DNA of 64,000 nt from Cyathus striatus. Its lineage: Eukaryota > Basidiomycota > Agaricomycetes > Agaricales > Nidulariaceae. The position numbers and the translations under genes were made by a program. The notes under the pieces were generated by a model. That model was not told the DNA's origin, made no database searches, and was given only the letters and a program-made list of their open reading frames with translations. The stretch lies in the NCBI GenBank assembly GCA_025738555.1, contig JAOVFP010000008.1, positions 2,852,001-2,916,000 on the forward strand, in the 5' to 3' direction. Positions 60,897-64,000 of this stretch are shown piece after piece (positions within the stretch are counted from its first letter, which is position 1; every line of letters starts with the position of its first letter).

Positions 60897-63227
60897 GTCG
60901 GCGTGTGGTCGAGTGATGTAAAGCAAGAAGTTCAAACTTTTGAAAAGATCATGTGTTTCGTCTCGTCCCCCTTCTCTCCACTATATGACGGTATTTCACG
61001 CCAATTATAATAATTTAAAAAAGGTCCACAAGGCTTGTATGAGGCGGAGGAATAGGTTCAACGAAGAAACAAGAAGTAATCGTCCGAAGTCAACTAGTCA
61101 CGCACACGCGTCACGATATGCTTATTTTCCACGCGCTTCATTGGCCAGCTCGCCTCAACGCAACCTCAACGCACTTAACGTTCCTCGTCAATACTTGAAT
61201 CACTAGTACACGAAAACAGTCGTGACAAAAAAAATCAAATGAGTCCCTTAAGACACATAGGCCCCGATGGCTAAAGCTACTTTGATATCACATTGGAATA
61301 TTAATATCCAACTAAGCTGTCTTTGCCCTTTCGCGACGACGAACATTTGGAGACATTTTTAGTCGTGCGACGACGCAGATCTCACATCAAGCTATAGAGC
61401 CCCCACCTTCTCCGGACCTCATTGAGTCCCCTTTTACTAAAAACCAATAATATTATATTGCGACCTATTCGAAATCCCGCTACTTCTTAGAGGTTACACT
61501 CGATGCATTGGCATGAGGTGAAGGTGATATAGTCTTTAAAGTTGTGTCACATCTCCGCTTGTAGGAGCCGTAGTAGGAGCGGTAATTAAGATGCAATTCA
61601 GCTCTAAAGAGATATCCTTCAAGTAGTAGCACATTCTGCATGCACTATACTTTATTTTAACCAATAGCCTATGTAATCGAATGCTTACGCTTCTGGCGTT
61701 CACCTCGGCAACACACCTCCACTGCTTCTGCTCTGACAAGCACAGCAATTTCTTGTCGCATGTACCAATCGCTCGCTCTCTTTGTTCAATAGGAACCCCC
61801 ATTCTGTAGATGAGTATCAACTCACCATCGGCTTTTTCCACGTCGGACTACATTGCTACATCTCACCTAACGATGCCATCAAGAGAAAGTGATTATCATT
61901 ATATTATAAGTCGTTCCAGGTGCGCGAATGTCGTTCAAAAGATTTTCCAGCTGTGTATCTTCTTAGTCTCTATGTACATACATAAGCGTCGTGTGTACGC
62001 TAAGGGAATGTCGGATTAAACTCCCCCGAATCTTCGGCTCTCGCACGACCTCGCTAATATCTGGAGGTTGTACAGGTCTTTATTGAGAAGATGCTGACAA
62101 CCACTTATCTTCCTCCACACCGGCCGTTCTAACTTTAGGACCCTTGATCACTTGACTCATTTCGGCAGTGAATGCGCTTGGAATGCGTGGTCGGCAGTAT
62201 GATCTTGCGGTAGTTGTTTAATTTTAGTTCCCTACTAATCCCTGAAGTTTGATAAACATCTTATCAGTAAGTAGAATTTTCGTACATGCGACATATACAG
62301 TTTCTGTTTTCCAACCGCATTTACATGGAGAATGCTTCGCCGTTACACAATTCTAAATATAAACACTATACCGTACAATGCTCTTTGATTAGATGAACTT
62401 GTACGAAACATATATAATCCGAAAAGGAACACTGTTCGGAAACTTCAATCGGGACCTAATACAGAGAAGAGCATCACTCATAGTTTTGATTCGATGGATG
62501 GCTCTGGAACCTCTTTCAATGAGTTCTTCTACTGAAAGCGTTGTAGAGCACATGTAATGATGCAGATCGATTATATATGTTATCGTTTTAAATTCAATTC
62601 TTCACTTGAGCTGTTATTGTTCTTCAAACCAGCCGTTGCATGTTTCTTGCTCCCACCAACTTGCACTCTCCGAGAAAATCAACAATACCAGCTGACGCCA
62701 TTAAAAGACGTTAGATCTTTGGTCGTGATTATACAGGAGTATTTAGGCCTTTTTTGCACGTTTAACTTGTTACTTGTCAGATCTTCTAATATCAGGAATC
62801 AGACTTGGAGATATAGCGATTGGCATGTGAATTGCATCACACACATCATGAAACACTCATCGATCATCGACAGCCCGGCATACATGAACTTCATGCGATG
62901 TTAGACTGGTTGATCGGCTTTCACTTTGTTGTTAAATGGAACATATCCAGATGGCCAGAAGCATACACAAGTTCGGAAGACTCAATAGCATGGATTCTGA
63001 TGAATGGCTCGGGCCCCGGGGTCATTATCATATATAGAGCATCTTTATATTTCATTGATAGACCTAAACTTAGTTCATTGTCTTGATTCGGCAATGATGA
63101 GCATATTCATAATTTGCACCATGTGTATTACACTGTCTCTTTATAACGAATGTAATGGTTTGTAAAGAGGAACGGCGACATCTCTCCATCAGTCAGATTT
63201 TCAGCCATCCTATCACACCTTCTGACA
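60897..63227. other. Intergenic region between divergent genes
   Basis: About 2.3 kb between the leftward hydrolase gene and the rightward DUF6533 gene C. Open frames at 61536-61841 (-) and 62557-62904 (+) are moderately long but I recognise no domain and see no consistent splicing. No RNA gene seen. Confidence 0.5.
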
Positions 63228-64000
63228 ATGAACTCTCTTGAAATGGCTGAGACGATGGTTCTCCTTGAACACATGCGGAATGTAACTGTATGACTCAATA
63301 ATTATTTCAGTTTACGTTCTTCGCTTATTGATATTTAATATTCCAGTATTTGCATAGTGAGTATACTAATAAGTATCAATTACACACATACAAATTACAG
63401 TGTCAAGTGGCAAGCCTTGCTCTCTGGGTACGTTGGACTTTCTTTAAGAGACCGTTCACTATAAATATTACAATAGGTGTTTGAGCATTTCATTACAGCA
63501 AACTTGGAAATAACTTACATCTGGAAGTCACGTTGGAACCTGATAAAAGTATTATACATCTTTGCGAGATATAGTACCTACGTCGATGTCATCTTAAACA
63601 TAATTAGTGAGTAAAATTTCCATTAATCTAGAGCGAATGGGCAAGGAATTTATCACTAAAATCAATACAGTTCAATGCTTCCCTGCAGTGTCGTCAACTT
63701 CATGCAAATCCATATATAGTTTAACAATCTGTTAGTGCTCAGTCTTCAATGTAAGCCACACTAATCACATCATACACTTAGGGTTCATCATGATCGGAGT
63801 TGAGGCTTCTGACTGTGAGTACTAGTTTTCATATCAAATAAAAAACTTACTTTTTCTGAAGTAATCTTAAGCCTTCGTGTTTGGGCCGTTTCGAGGAAGA
63901 CAATGGCTATGAGTATCACATTGGTTACATTAAACATAGGATTCATTGCGATAGTATGGGTTAATGGGGGATTACTTCTTACTACCCTCAAATGTGCGTA
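63228..64000 (+). CDS. DUF6533-family membrane protein (copy C), 5' part
   Basis: Paralogue of copy A, cut by the window end. Exons: 63228-63287, 63347-63356, 63408-63427, 63477-63606, 63671-63730, 63782-63814 and 63862-63993. The lengths are 60, 10, 20, 130, 60, 33 and 132 nt, identical to the first seven exons of copy A. It starts MNSLEMAETMVLLEHMRNVT; the family block is LEITYIWKSRWNLIKVLYIF, then LILSLRVWAVSRKT. The eighth intron begins at 63994. All frames are open, so it seems intact as far as visible. Confidence 0.85.

Noticed and set aside
62557..62904. 115-codon plus-strand frame upstream of DUF6533 gene C
   Set aside because: Odd composition, no domain, and no sensible join to other exons.

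Overview
This window looks like Agaricomycete (Basidiomycota) nuclear DNA. The genes are densely split by introns of about 45-75 nt with GT...AG ends. Three genes belong to the DUF6533 seven-helix membrane family, which is expanded in mushrooms, and the LTR retrotransposons include chromodomain gypsy elements. All exon structures were worked out by hand from splice signals, frame and family similarity; no database search was run.

Left gene block (1-21,411, all + strand): the 3' part of an XPF/Rad1 repair endonuclease gene; a DUF6533 membrane protein gene (A); a ferric-reductase pseudogene; a monocarboxylate-type MFS transporter (431 aa); an alpha/beta hydrolase (340 aa); a delta-12-type fatty acid desaturase (401 aa); a small inverted-repeat element; and a second, more divergent DUF6533 gene (B). 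The transporter, hydrolase and desaturase are intact and co-oriented, so a small lipid-related cluster is possible but unproven.

Transposon island (about 22,092-53,066). The core is a nest of insertions that can be peeled apart by target-site duplications (TSDs). A foldback/MITE-like element (22,098-37,799, 6-bp TSD ACTATT) is split by an old LTR-type element. Inside that lies a Ty1/copia element (24,638-34,566, TSD GTTTT), which is itself interrupted by a gypsy element lacking protease and RT (26,738-31,651, TSD GTCTT). A hAT-like element with three ~165-bp tandem repeats sits in the left MITE arm. To the right are a solo LTR (37,875-38,468, TSD CTATC), low-complexity repeat DNA, a young almost intact chromovirus (41,493-48,475, TSD GTACA) and a truncated copia element (50,643-53,066). 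Older elements are poor in CpG, and their in-frame stops are mostly TGA where arginine CGA is expected. LTR pairs differ almost only by transitions, including TG opposite CA at the same site. Together these point to CpG methylation/deamination of the island.

Right gene block (54,540-64,000): a truncated, frameshifted MFS pseudogene related to the intact transporter on the left; a protein-kinase-like gene (603 aa, - strand); a dienelactone-hydrolase-family gene with a one-base frame problem near its start (- strand); and the 5' part of a third DUF6533 gene (C). C has the same exon lengths as A through seven exons, so A and C are recent paralogues on either side of the island.
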